From an uncultured Erythrobacter sp. (GTDB lineage: Bacteria > Pseudomonadota > Alphaproteobacteria > Sphingomonadales > Sphingomonadaceae), in assembly GCA_947494705.1 (NCBI GenBank), contig CANLVN010000001.1, forward strand, positions 1,054,001-1,118,000: a DNA stretch of 64,000 nt, read 5' to 3'. Below, piece after piece: positions 45,130-54,003 of the stretch. The notes below the pieces were generated by a model. The model had not been told where the DNA came from, made no database searches, and saw only the letters and a list, made by a program, of their open reading frames with translations. The translations under genes and the position numbers were made by a program. Position 1 is the stretch's first letter. Each line of letters begins with the position of its first letter.

Positions 45130-45474
45130 TCAAAGCAGCTTCAACACCTCGTCCTGCGGGCGGCAGACAGCGACGCCCTTTTCGGTTTCCACCAGCGGCC
45201 GATTGATGAGGATCGGGTCGGCCACCATGGCATCGAGCACCGTGTCGGCATCGGCTTGCGGCAATCCGCGCTCTTCGGCATCGGTGCCGCGCAGACGCAG
45301 ACCCTCGGCAGGAGTAATCCCGGCATCGGCAAAAAGCTGCGCCAGCTTGTCTCGGGTCGGCGGCTCCTTGAGATATTCGACCACCGTCAGATCGACCTTC
45401 GACAGGTTCTCGAGAATTGCCAGCGTCTTGCGCGACGTCCCGCATTTCGGATTGGTCCAGATGGTTGCTTTCAT
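45130..45474 (-). CDS. arsC: ArsC-family reductase (glutaredoxin-dependent arsenate reductase type)
   Basis: A 114-residue protein with the thioredoxin-fold ArsC sequence. The catalytic cysteine is C11 in WTNPKCGTSRKTL, and the C-terminal arginine triad region is present (PILINRPLVETEKGVAVCRPQDEV). ArsC-type proteins reduce arsenate with glutathione/glutaredoxin; some relatives (Spx/YffB) have other roles. No arsR, arsB or acr3 is present in the window. It is divergent from the siderophore receptor, with Fur-like boxes between them. Confidence 0.85.
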   Translation of the reverse strand: MKATIWTNPKCGTSRKTLAILENLSKVDLTVVEYLKEPPTRDKLAQLFADAGITPAEGLRLRGTDAEERGLPQADADTVLDAMVADPILINRPLVETEKGVAVCRPQDEVLKLL

Positions 45475-45568
45475 GGGTTCGCTCCTCGATTTGCGCGGTT
45501 CTTCGCGGTCCGCGATTTCGGATGCAGCGCTAGCGGACAGCCGCGACCCTCGCCACTTTTTTGGGATT

Positions 45569-45583
45569 TGCGAATAATTCTCA
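45569..45583. promoter_or_regulatory. Fur-like box 1
   Basis: TGCGAATAATTCTCA matches TGATAATNATTATCA in ten of 14 defined positions. It lies 65 bases upstream of the receptor start, in the arsC-receptor intergenic region. Confidence 0.5.
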
Positions 45584-45599
45584 TTTCTGTGGTTGCATA

Positions 45600-45614
45600 T
45601 GAGAATGGTTTTCA
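45600..45614. promoter_or_regulatory. Fur-like box 2
   Basis: TGAGAATGGTTTTCA matches the Fur consensus in eleven of 14 defined positions. It begins 31 bases after box 1, about three helical turns, so both sites could be bound on one face and repress the receptor cooperatively. Confidence 0.55.
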
Positions 45615-45647
45615 ATAGCGCCCCTCCCACCAGACGGAAGGGATTCA

Positions 45648-47795
45648 ATGATTCACTCACTATCGCGCGCAGCATTGCTTCTTTCGTGCGCAACCATCGC
45701 ATTCCCCGCGGCAGCCGAAGACAATGCCGGACAACTCGGCCAGTTGCTGCCCGAAGACGCCCCGCTCATGGAGACGCAGGGCGACGACATCGTCGTGACC
45801 GGCGAAGTGCTGCAATCCAACGTCGTCGCATCGGTCAAGACGCCGACGCCGATCATCGACGTGCCGCAATCGCTGACGATCACCACCGAAGAAGAGATCG
45901 AGGAACGCGGCTGGACCGCGCTGGGCCAGATCGTCGACTACACACCGGGCGTGATCACATCGCAGGGCGAAGGACACCGCGATTCCATCGTGTTCCGCGG
46001 CGTGCGCTCGACTGCGGATTTCTTCATCGACGGGGTTCGCGACGACGTTCAGTATTATCGCGGCCTCTACAACATCGCCCAGGTCGAAATCCTGCGCGGC
46101 CCCAACGCGCTGCTTTTCGGGCGCGGCGGGACCGGCGGCGTGCTCAACCGCGTGACCAAGAAGCCGGTCACCGGACAGACCTTCGGCAACGGCCAGGTCG
46201 CTCTCGACACGTTCGGCGAGTTCGGCATCCGGGGTGACCTGAATGGTTCGGCAAACGACACGGTCGGCTTCCGCCTCAACGCCTCTTACGAGAGCCTCGA
46301 CAACCACCGCGACTTCTATGACGGCGAACGGATCGGCATCAATCCGACCGCGCGGTTCGCTCTGGGCGAAGACACCACGCTCGACCTGTCATACGAATAT
46401 GCCAATCACGATCGTTTCATCGACCGCGGCATCCCCACCGGCGCGGATGGCCGCCCGGTCGAGGCGTTCGAGGACATCACTTTCGGCGATCCCGAGCTGA
46501 ACTACCTCGACCTCGAAGCGCATCTGCTGCGCGCCAATCTCCAGCACAATTTCTCCGACAGCTGGAAAGGCGTCTTCACCGCTTTCTACGGCGATTACGA
46601 CAAGCTCTATTCCAACTTCTATGCCAGCAACTACACGCCCGCGACGCAGGTGGTCCAGCTCGACGGCTATGTCGATACGACGCACCGCGAGAACCTGATC
46701 CTGTCGGGCAATATCGTCGGCGAATTCGAAAGCGGCAGCATTGCGCACACGCTGTTGATCGGCGGCGAGTATATCGACACCTCGTCCTTCAACGACCGCT
46801 TCAATCCGGTCTTCAGCACCAGCCTTGGGGACCGGGAAACCTTCGACGTCATGCGTCCGCTGTCGTTGCGCGGCGGAGCGGGCATCAATGCCGCAGGCAA
46901 TCCCTTCACTGTCGACTTCACCGACCCCAACGATGCGACGCAGGGCGATCTCGAAGTGTTCTCGCTCTACGTGCAGGACGAGATCAAGATCACCGAATGG
47001 CTGCGCCTCGTCGTTGGCGGACGGTTCGACAGTTTCGACCTGACCGTTACCGACGTGCTCAATGGCGGGACGCGGAGCCGCAAGGACGAAGAGTTCTCAC
47101 CACGCGGCGGCATTATCTTCAAGCCGCAGGACAATATCTCGATCTATGCGAGCTATTCGGAGAGCTTCCTGCCGCGTTCGGGCGAACAGTTCGCGTCGCT
47201 CGGCGGCAATTCGGCTGCGCTCGATCCGGATCGGTTCACCAACCTCGAAGCTGGGGTGAAGTGGGACATCGTCGAGACACTGGCGCTTACCGCCGCGATC
47301 TTCGAGATTGAGCAGAGCACGCCGGAGGTCAGCGACACCGATGCCAGCCAGCTGGTCGTGGTGGATTCCACCATCCAGGGCTTTGAAATGCAGTTGCAGG
47401 GCGAAGTCATGCCGGGTTGGGAAGTGGCTGCCGGGTTCTCCTATCTCGACGGTGAGCAGGTCGATCAGACAGGGCCGACCGGTCTTCGCCCACGCGAATT
47501 GCCCGAGACAACCTTCTCGATCTGGAACCAGGTCGCCGTGACCGATCGGTTCGGCATCGGTCTGGGCCTCACGCATCAGGGCGACAGCTTTATCGACAAT
47601 GGCAACAACGCTGTCCTGCCCGCATACACCCGCGTCGATGCATCGGCCTATTACGATGTCAGCGAGAATCTGCGCGTGCAGGTCAATGTCGAGAATGTGA
47701 CCGACACGCTATACTTCCCCAATGCGCATTCCACGCATCAGGTAACGGTCGGCGCGCCGATCAATGCGCGGTTTGCCGTGTCGGCGAAGTTCTAG
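45648..47795 (+). CDS. TonB-dependent siderophore receptor (catecholate, Fiu/CatE-like)
   Basis: A 715-residue outer-membrane receptor with signal peptide MIHSLSRAALLLSCATIAFPAAAE. The TonB-box and plug read DDIVVTGEVLQSNVVASVKTP, DVPQSLTITTEEEIEERG, SIVFRGVRSTADFFIDGVRDDVQYYRG and VEILRGPNALLFGRGGTGGVLNR, then a barrel ending RFAVSAKF. The plug wording RGxxxxxDFFIDGVRDD...YRG fits catecholate receptors such as Fiu rather than the generic sphingomonad type. Two Fur-like boxes in the 5' region support iron repression. Confidence 0.93.
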   Translation: MIHSLSRAALLLSCATIAFPAAAEDNAGQLGQLLPEDAPLMETQGDDIVVTGEVLQSNVVASVKTPTPIIDVPQSLTITTEEEIEERGWTALGQIVDYTPGVITSQGEGHRDSIVFRGVRSTADFFIDGVRDDVQYYRGLYNIAQVEILRGPNALLFGRGGTGGVLNRVTKKPVTGQTFGNGQVALDTFGEFGIRGDLNGSANDTVGFRLNASYESLDNHRDFYDGERIGINPTARFALGEDTTLDLSYEYANHDRFIDRGIPTGADGRPVEAFEDITFGDPELNYLDLEAHLLRANLQHNFSDSWKGVFTAFYGDYDKLYSNFYASNYTPATQVVQLDGYVDTTHRENLILSGNIVGEFESGSIAHTLLIGGEYIDTSSFNDRFNPVFSTSLGDRETFDVMRPLSLRGGAGINAAGNPFTVDFTDPNDATQGDLEVFSLYVQDEIKITEWLRLVVGGRFDSFDLTVTDVLNGGTRSRKDEEFSPRGGIIFKPQDNISIYASYSESFLPRSGEQFASLGGNSAALDPDRFTNLEAGVKWDIVETLALTAAIFEIEQSTPEVSDTDASQLVVVDSTIQGFEMQLQGEVMPGWEVAAGFSYLDGEQVDQTGPTGLRPRELPETTFSIWNQVAVTDRFGIGLGLTHQGDSFIDNGNNAVLPAYTRVDASAYYDVSENLRVQVNVENVTDTLYFPNAHSTHQVTVGAPINARFAVSAKF

Positions 47796-47802
47796 GGAAA
47801 GC

Positions 47803-48360
47803 CTATTCTTCCGGCGCTTCGGGAACGCGGAGCGCCGGTACGTTCTGCGCCGCGTCAGCCGCCTCGATACCGGGGGCGGGCGCGGCGCTGATGCTTTCGC
47901 GACGCTGAGCCACACGGCCCGCCCTCTCGACCGCGCGCACCAGCCGGGGGAAGACCCCGCAGCGGCAGTCGTTGGGGATCGCTTGCTCGATATCGGCGCG
48001 GCTCGGCGCAGGGTTGCGCTCAAGCAGCGCCGCGCCCGCCATCACGATACCGGGCGTGCAAAAACCGCACTGGATCGCCTGTTCGGCGACCATCGCCTGT
48101 TGCAGAGGATGCGAGCGGTCGCGTGAGAGCCCTTCGATCGTCGTGATGAAGCGCCCCTCTGCCTCAGCCAGCGTGATGCGGCAGGATCGCAGCGCAGTAC
48201 CATCGACGATCACGGTACACGCGCCGCACGAACAATCGGTCCCGCCGCCGCCATTCTTGGTGCCGGTCAGGTTCGCAGCCTCGCGCAGCGCGAAGAGCAG
48301 CGGCATATCGGGATCGAGATCGAACTCGACCGGCCGGTCGTTGATTGTCATGCGAGGCAT
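47803..48360 (-). CDS. [2Fe-2S] small subunit of xanthine-oxidase-type hydroxylase, altered motif
   Basis: A 185-residue protein related to IorA/CoxS-type two-cluster iron-sulfur subunits. The second-cluster motif CGFCTPG and NDCRCGVF are intact. The first, plant-type cluster normally reads GCG-x-GxCGACTV; here it reads NGGGGTDCSCGACTV, so the first ligand cysteine is glycine and an extra cysteine is two residues before CGAC. RSC gives the fourth ligand. A 35-residue C-terminal tail (AAPAPGIEAADAAQ...) is unusual. No molybdopterin large subunit is next to it, so it looks orphaned. Confidence 0.85.
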   Translation of the reverse strand: MPRMTINDRPVEFDLDPDMPLLFALREAANLTGTKNGGGGTDCSCGACTVIVDGTALRSCRITLAEAEGRFITTIEGLSRDRSHPLQQAMVAEQAIQCGFCTPGIVMAGAALLERNPAPSRADIEQAIPNDCRCGVFPRLVRAVERAGRVAQRRESISAAPAPGIEAADAAQNVPALRVPEAPEE

Positions 48361-48394
48361 GCAGCAATGTCCGTTGGCGCAGCTCTACCGATTC

Positions 48395-49168
48395 TCAGGA
48401 ACGCCAGCTGTCGTCGATGCGGTCGATCTTGCGCTTCCATGCTTCGAAGTCGAACACGCCTGCGCCGCCTTGGCTGGACATGACCGAAAGGTCGCGCTGG
48501 TGCACGTCGATGACCTCTTGCGGGACGGTAGTCGGTTCGCCTTGCGACAGCGTCGCGATCTGGATCTCGCAAGCGCGCTGGAGCGCCCACATCTTGACGA
48601 ACATGCCTTGGATCGTGCCGTCCATGACAACCGGGCCGTGATTGCGGAGCATCAGGATCGAATGGTTGCCGAGGTTGCGAACCAGCCGCTCGCCCTCTTC
48701 CTCGCGCACGGTGACGCCCTCGAAATCGTGATAGCCGATCTGGTCCTGGAAATTGCAGGCGTAGAAGCTGATTGGCAGCAATCCGTCCTTGTGACTGCAC
48801 ACCGACATCGTCGCTGTCGTGTGGACGTGGCAGATCGCGTCGGCGCGGCTGCCCAGATGCTTGTGGAAATAGGCGTGCTGGGTGAAGCCCGCCTTGTTCA
48901 CCATGTAGGGCGAGCCGCCGACATTGTTGCCTTCGACGTCGATCTTGACGAGGTTCGACGCCGTCACTTCGTCGTAGAGCAGGCCGAACGGATTGATGAG
49001 GAAAGTACCCTCTTCCCCCGGCACCTTCAGCGAGATGTGATTGTAGATGCTTTCGCCCCAGCCGAGATGGTCGAAGATGCGGTAGCATGCGGCAAGGTCG
49101 AGCCGTGCCTGCCACTCTTCCTTGCTCACCTTTCCTTCGAGGCTGTTGTCCTTGAGCTGGGTTGCCAT
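48395..49168 (-). CDS. Class II aldolase/adducin family protein
   Basis: A 257-residue class II aldolase-type protein starting MATQLKDNSLEGKVSKEEW (49168), with GGAGAGACGAC upstream. The metal-binding histidines are visible in HAYFHKHLGSRADAICHVHTTATM and the downstream LMLRNHGPVVMDG. The N-terminal FDHLGWGESIYNHISLKVPGEEGTFLINPFG is typical. Family members act on sugar phosphates, methylthioribulose phosphate or ligand-binding adducins; the substrate here is unknown. It is upstream of the orphan [2Fe-2S] gene on the same strand, with 34 bases between. Confidence 0.9.
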   Translation of the reverse strand: MATQLKDNSLEGKVSKEEWQARLDLAACYRIFDHLGWGESIYNHISLKVPGEEGTFLINPFGLLYDEVTASNLVKIDVEGNNVGGSPYMVNKAGFTQHAYFHKHLGSRADAICHVHTTATMSVCSHKDGLLPISFYACNFQDQIGYHDFEGVTVREEEGERLVRNLGNHSILMLRNHGPVVMDGTIQGMFVKMWALQRACEIQIATLSQGEPTTVPQEVIDVHQRDLSVMSSQGGAGVFDFEAWKRKIDRIDDSWRS

Positions 49169-49281
49169 GTCGTCTCTCCGCTTCAGATATTTATCGCGCC
49201 AGCTTATCGCACGGCATGGTTGCACCTCGCAACCTTTTCGCTTTGCCCCGGACGATAGGTGCGGCTAGGCGCTCAGGCCAG

Positions 49282-50679
49282 ATGAGCGACAGCGAAACCA
49301 GCCCCGCCGCACCGGAAGCGGACCGGCCCACCAACGCCAAGCTCACCCGCGGCAGCATCATCGGCCATCTGGTCGGCCAGACTCTGCCCGCCATTGTCGG
49401 AGTGGCCGCGACCATGTCGATCGGCCTGGTCGACGCCTATTTCATCGGCCAGCTGGGCGAGGATGCGCTGGCCGCGATCTCCTTCATTTTCCCGATCTCG
49501 GTGGCGCTGACCTCGCTGGGCGTAGGCGTGATGGTCGGGATCAATTCGGTGGTCTCTCGCGCGCTGGGCGAAGGCGACGATGCGCGCGCCGCGCGTCGGG
49601 CAAATTTCGGGCTTGTCTTCGCGGTCGGTTCCGGGATCGTGATGGGGCTCGCTTTGTTCGCGCTCAACGATCCGCTGTTCCGGCTGATGAATGCGCCGGA
49701 CAACCTGCTGCCGCTGATCCGCACCTACATGCAGCCTTTCGCGCTCGGGTTCCCGCTGATCCTCGCGATCATGGGATTCAACGGCGTGCTGCGCGGACAA
49801 GGTGAAGCACGCAAGACCAGTTATGTGAGCCTCGTCTATGCCGCCACCAACTGGGTCTTGGACCCGCTGCTGATCACCGGCGCTTTCGGGTTCGAGGGGC
49901 TGGGTATCGTCGGCGCTGCCTACGCGACGATCATCGGGTGGGGCTGCGGCGCGGTTATGGCGTTGTTTCTCGTGCGCGATACGCGCATTCCTATCGACCT
50001 TACGCTGGTAGGCAAAAGCCACCTGCGTGATTGCGCCACGGCGATTGCCAAAGTGGCCGGCCCGGCGGCCTTTTCGAACGCGATCAATCCTATCGGCCTG
50101 TCCATCCTTACCGCGCTGATCGCGACCGCCGGACAGGATGCCGTCGCCGGTTTCGGAGCTGCGGGGCGGCTTCAGAGCTTCGCGGTGGTGCCCCTGCTCG
50201 CGCTGTCGGGGGCAATCGGCTCGATCGTAGGGCAGAACTGGGGTGCGCGCGAATATGGGCGAGCTCGCAAGGCTGCGATCTACGCCGGGGCGTTCTGCAT
50301 CGCCTGGGGCCTTGGTATGGCGATCATCCTGACGGCTGCGGGCGAAACATTCGCTCAGCTTTTCACCGACAAGCCCGCCGTGATCGAGGAGTTTGCGCTC
50401 TATCTTGAAATCGCGGCATGGGGTTATGCCGGGTTCGGCATCCTGATCGTCGCCAATGGCATCCTCAACGCGATCGACCGGGCCAGCTTCGCGCTCGCAC
50501 AGTCACTTGCACGCGTGTTCCTCGTGATGCTGCCGATTGCGTGGCTGCTTCAGGACAGCTGGGGTTCCTCGGCGATCTACACGGCAGAGCTTGGCGCGAA
50601 CATCCTGGGCGCGCTGACCGGCTCTGCGCTGGTGTGGTGGGTCCTTGCGCGAAAGGCCCCGGACAGCGGCGCCAGGTAG
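49282..50679 (+). CDS. MATE-family multidrug/Na+ antiporter
   Basis: A 465-residue transporter with 12 helices in two repeats. The start MSDSETSPAAPEADRPTNAKLTRGS (49282) is used; the longer frame upstream reads into the aldolase region. Family sequence is seen in TLPAIVGVAATMSIGLVDAYFIGQLGEDALAAIS, GVMVGINSVVSRALGEGD, GFNGVLRGQGEARKTSYVSL, and a C-terminal repeat (GAAGRLQSFAVVPLLALSGAIGSIVGQNWGARE). MATE proteins export cationic drugs using sodium or protons. The gene stands alone. Confidence 0.93.
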   Translation: MSDSETSPAAPEADRPTNAKLTRGSIIGHLVGQTLPAIVGVAATMSIGLVDAYFIGQLGEDALAAISFIFPISVALTSLGVGVMVGINSVVSRALGEGDDARAARRANFGLVFAVGSGIVMGLALFALNDPLFRLMNAPDNLLPLIRTYMQPFALGFPLILAIMGFNGVLRGQGEARKTSYVSLVYAATNWVLDPLLITGAFGFEGLGIVGAAYATIIGWGCGAVMALFLVRDTRIPIDLTLVGKSHLRDCATAIAKVAGPAAFSNAINPIGLSILTALIATAGQDAVAGFGAAGRLQSFAVVPLLALSGAIGSIVGQNWGAREYGRARKAAIYAGAFCIAWGLGMAIILTAAGETFAQLFTDKPAVIEEFALYLEIAAWGYAGFGILIVANGILNAIDRASFALAQSLARVFLVMLPIAWLLQDSWGSSAIYTAELGANILGALTGSALVWWVLARKAPDSGAR

Positions 50680-50738
50680 CGCTTCGTTAACCATCTGTGT
50701 CCATAAGCGACGCCCAGTGGAACAGGGGCACGCGCGTC

Positions 50739-53132
50739 ATGGATGAACTGCTGGCGGATTTCGTCGCAGAGACTCGGGAAATGCTGGAGGCCAGCGCAGG
50801 TGAAATCGTCGCCTGGGAAGCCGATCCGACAGACCGTGCCCGTCTCGACACCATTTTCCGCTTCGTCCACACCGTAAAGGGCAATTGCGGCTTCTTCGAC
50901 CTGCCTCGCCTGGCCGCATTGAGTCACGCCGCCGAGGATGCCCTGGCCGATTGCCGCAGCGAACGCCGCACCGCCGATGCCGCGCTGGTCACTGCCGTGC
51001 TCGCGGTCATCGATCGGATCGTGGCGATGGTCGACGCAATCGAAGCCGGAGAGACTTTCCCGGAGGGCGACGACGAAGATTTGATTGCCGCGCTCGAAGA
51101 GGGAGCGCAGCCCATCACAGCCGCACCTCAAATCGAGACGGCGGATTCGGATACCGTCGTCGATGACGAACAGACCGGAGTGGCGAGGAAGCCCGATGGC
51201 CCCCTCGCCCAGCGCTCGATCCGTTTGCCCGTCGACCTGCTCGACCGGGTGATGAGCGGCGTGTCCGACATGGTGCTGGCCCGCAACGACCTCGCCCACC
51301 GCCTGCGCGAAGCGGGCACCCAGCCGACCATCGATGGGCCGTTCGAACGCCTCACCACGATCCTTTCGGACGTGCGCGATGCCATCACCCGGATGCGGAT
51401 GCAGCGGATGGAGACGCTGTTCAGCGCGATGCCCCGACTGGTGCGCGACCTGTCCAACGATCTTGGCAAACAGGTCATGATCGACCTCGAAGGCGGCGAC
51501 GTCGAACTCGACCGCGAGATGATCGAGATGGTTCGCGATCCGCTGACGCACATCATCCGCAATGCTATCGATCACGGCTTCGAAACGCCCTCGGACCGGC
51601 TGAAGGCAGGCAAGCGCGAGATCGGCCTTTTGTCCATTTCCGCGCGCCAGTCCGGCAACACCATCTCCATCGTGGTGAGCGACGATGGCCGCGGTCTCGA
51701 CCACGACAAGATCGCCGCGAAGGCCGAGACGACGGGCCTCATCACCTCCGCCCAACGCCAGAAGATGAGCCGGGATGCGCTGCTTCAATTGATTTTCGAG
51801 CCGGGGTTTTCGACCGCGGACCAGGTCAGCAATGTCTCCGGCCGCGGCGTTGGCCTCGACGTGGTGCAGGACAATCTCGAACGCATCGGCGGTTCGATCC
51901 AGGTTTCCAGCACGGTCGGCGTAGGCACGCTCTTCACGCTCCAGATCCCGCTTACGCTCAGCATCATTGCCGGCCTGACGGTGGAAACCTCGGACCAGCG
52001 CTTTGCGATCCCGCAAAGCTATGTCGAGGAGATCATCCACGCCTCGTCCAAGGTTCTCGACTTCACCCGCGCCGGGGAGAAGGCTCTGGTCACATTCCGG
52101 GGCGAGCGGATCCCTGCCGTCAGATTGGCAGAAGTGCTCGGCCTGCCCGACGATCAGCTTGCCGATGGAGAGCACACGAAGGTTGTCATCCGGCTCGCCA
52201 GCGGGGACTTGTTCGCATTGGGGGTCGATAGCATCCACTCGCATGGCGACCTCGTGGTCAAGCCGCTGGCTCCCGCGATCATGAAGAACCGCCTCTATGC
52301 CGGTTCGACCCTTCTGGAGGACGGTCAGCCCGTGCTGTTGCTCGATGTGACGTCGATAGCGGGTCAGTACGAGCTCGTTTCCGACGCCCGCAACCGCAGG
52401 CTGCGCACGCACGAAACCGGCACCGAGGACGAGCAAGGCGCAGCCAGCCGGGCCATGCTGTTCACCGATTTCGCCGGGCGCCGCTGCGCTGTCAGGCTCG
52501 AGCTCGTGCGCCGGATCGAAACGACGCCTGCCAGTGCAATCGACCTCTCAGGCCCGCGCCCGCGCGTCGTGATCGAGGGCGTGATCCTGCCACTTATCGG
52601 CCTGCCCGATGGCTCTGTGCCTTCCGAGAAAGTGCGCCTGCTCCGGCTGTCGGACGGATCGAGCGAATTGCTTCACGCGGTACGCGAAGTCGACGATGCC
52701 GCGCTGCTTACCGACACTCTCAAACCGGTGCCCGACGACCCCGAGGTCGAAGCTGTCACCCTCGTCGACGGAAAGACCGTCACCCTGCTCAACGGGCATG
52801 AATTGTTCGCACGTCACGGGGAAGTCCAGCAAAGCCAGGACCGGCCCGTTTGCCGCCTTCCCGAAACGGACTGGGCCAAGACCATACTGGCGCCGCTGGT
52901 CGAGACGGCGGGATACGATATCGCCGCAGACGCCGATGCCCGTGAAGACATCGCGATCTGGTTCGATGACGAATACGAGGCGGCGCTCGCGCTCGACATG
53001 CAGTTCGAAACGCCGGTCATCCGCCTGCGCAATGTGCCCGACGCAGCCGGGACTTCGGACACGGTCTACCGCTATGACCGTGATGGACTGATCGAAGCGC
53101 TCGCCAAGGCCCGCAAAAGGAAAGCCTCATGA
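50739..53132 (+). CDS. cheA: Chemotaxis histidine kinase CheA with C-terminal receiver-like tail
   Basis: A 797-residue kinase. P1 contains phospho-H44 (FRFVHTVKGNCG). No clear P2. P3 dimerisation and P4 ATPase carry H-box/N-box HIIRNAIDHGFE, G1 VSDDGRGLD and G2 SGRGVGLDVV. P5 holds two CheW-like SH3 domains (SDQRFAIPQSYVEEII; GRRCAVRLELVRRIETTP). Residues about 695-797 resemble a receiver (LPETDWAKTILAPLVETAGYDIA...YRYDRDGLIEALAKAR), but the phosphoacceptor DxxMPxxDG block is missing. The start is MDELLADFVAETREM at 50739. It overlaps cheW by four bases. Confidence 0.95.
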   Translation: MDELLADFVAETREMLEASAGEIVAWEADPTDRARLDTIFRFVHTVKGNCGFFDLPRLAALSHAAEDALADCRSERRTADAALVTAVLAVIDRIVAMVDAIEAGETFPEGDDEDLIAALEEGAQPITAAPQIETADSDTVVDDEQTGVARKPDGPLAQRSIRLPVDLLDRVMSGVSDMVLARNDLAHRLREAGTQPTIDGPFERLTTILSDVRDAITRMRMQRMETLFSAMPRLVRDLSNDLGKQVMIDLEGGDVELDREMIEMVRDPLTHIIRNAIDHGFETPSDRLKAGKREIGLLSISARQSGNTISIVVSDDGRGLDHDKIAAKAETTGLITSAQRQKMSRDALLQLIFEPGFSTADQVSNVSGRGVGLDVVQDNLERIGGSIQVSSTVGVGTLFTLQIPLTLSIIAGLTVETSDQRFAIPQSYVEEIIHASSKVLDFTRAGEKALVTFRGERIPAVRLAEVLGLPDDQLADGEHTKVVIRLASGDLFALGVDSIHSHGDLVVKPLAPAIMKNRLYAGSTLLEDGQPVLLLDVTSIAGQYELVSDARNRRLRTHETGTEDEQGAASRAMLFTDFAGRRCAVRLELVRRIETTPASAIDLSGPRPRVVIEGVILPLIGLPDGSVPSEKVRLLRLSDGSSELLHAVREVDDAALLTDTLKPVPDDPEVEAVTLVDGKTVTLLNGHELFARHGEVQQSQDRPVCRLPETDWAKTILAPLVETAGYDIAADADAREDIAIWFDDEYEAALALDMQFETPVIRLRNVPDAAGTSDTVYRYDRDGLIEALAKARKRKAS

Positions 53133-53569
53133 ACGACCTTCTCGTCATGGCGCAGATCGCCTCGCGTCGTTGCGCGATGCATGCTCAGGACGTCGAATCC
53201 GTGATCGAGATCGGCACCGTCACCCCGGTCCCGCGCGCACCGGCATTCATCTCGGGCATCACCGCGATGCGCAGCCAGGCTCTGACCGTGATCGATTGTC
53301 GCCGTGCGATGGGTTTCGACCCGGGCCAGTTCGCGCTCGACCACCGCGCGATCGTCGTTGCCGTGGCAGGTTATTCCTATGCGCTGCGCATAGATATGAT
53401 CGAGGACATCACCACCGGTTCGGGCGATCCTGCCCCGGTTCCCGGCGGTTTCGGCACCGAATGGTCGCGCGTGGCACGCGGGCTTATCGAAACCCGCGTC
53501 GGACCGGCGCTCCTGCTTGACCTGCCGGCGCTCATTGCCGGGCCCGATGCACTTGGAGCTGCGGCTTAA
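53129..53569 (+). CDS. cheW: Chemotaxis coupling protein CheW
   Basis: A 146-residue SH3-type adaptor that links CheA to methyl-accepting proteins. The CheW fold appears in RRCAMHAQDVESVIEIGTVTPVPRAPAFISGITAMRSQALTVIDCRRAMG. The sequence is short compared with E. coli CheW (about 167) but complete. It overlaps cheA by four bases (ATGA), so the two are coupled. Confidence 0.9.
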   Translation: MNDLLVMAQIASRRCAMHAQDVESVIEIGTVTPVPRAPAFISGITAMRSQALTVIDCRRAMGFDPGQFALDHRAIVVAVAGYSYALRIDMIEDITTGSGDPAPVPGGFGTEWSRVARGLIETRVGPALLLDLPALIAGPDALGAAA

Positions 53570-53637
53570 TCCATTCCTTACCTTCTGCTCATAATTTCCC
53601 ACCGAAGCCATGTTTCGGTTCAAGCCCAGGGTACGCC

Positions 53638-54003
53638 ATGAAAACTTGTCTAGTCGTCGATGATTCCCGTGTGATCCGCAAAGTGTCGCGGCACATCCTC
53701 GAGACGCTCGGCTTCGAGGTCGCGGAAGCGGAGAACGGCAGCGTCGGGTTGGATGCGTGCGAAGCGAACATGCCCGACGTGGTCCTGCTCGACTGGAACA
53801 TGCCGGTCATGACGGGCATCGAATTCATCACGCAGCTGCGGCAGCGCCCCGGCGGGGACAAGCCAAAGGTGGTGTTCTGCACGACCGAGAACGACGTCGC
53901 GCACATTCGTGAAGCGATCAGCGCTGGTGCCGACGAATATGTCATGAAGCCGTTCGACCACGAGACCCTCCAGATCAAACTCCAGCTGGTGGGCTTCGAA
54001 TGA
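53638..54003 (+). CDS. cheY: Response regulator CheY
   Basis: A 121-residue single receiver domain, MKTCLVVDDSRVIRKVSRH. The phosphoacceptor aspartate is D52 in VVLLDWNMPVMTG, the acidic pair is in VVDDS, the threonine in VVFCTTEND, and the lysine in VMKPF. All switch residues are present, so it should be a working output of CheA. The stop overlaps cheB by four bases. Confidence 0.95.
   Translation: MKTCLVVDDSRVIRKVSRHILETLGFEVAEAENGSVGLDACEANMPDVVLLDWNMPVMTGIEFITQLRQRPGGDKPKVVFCTTENDVAHIREAISAGADEYVMKPFDHETLQIKLQLVGFE

Noticed and set aside
47803..49168. A complete catabolic operon of Fe-S subunit plus class II aldolase
   Set aside because: No molybdopterin subunit or FAD subunit is present and the two genes have no clear biochemical link; their adjacency alone does not support a pathway.
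50684..50692. A CtrA site upstream of cheA (TTAACCAT)
   Set aside because: It is only a half-site and such octamers occur by chance often; no second half at the right spacing was found.
53566..53582. A CtrA box upstream of cheY (TTAA then TTAC)
   Set aside because: The spacer is eight bases instead of seven, so it does not meet the consensus.
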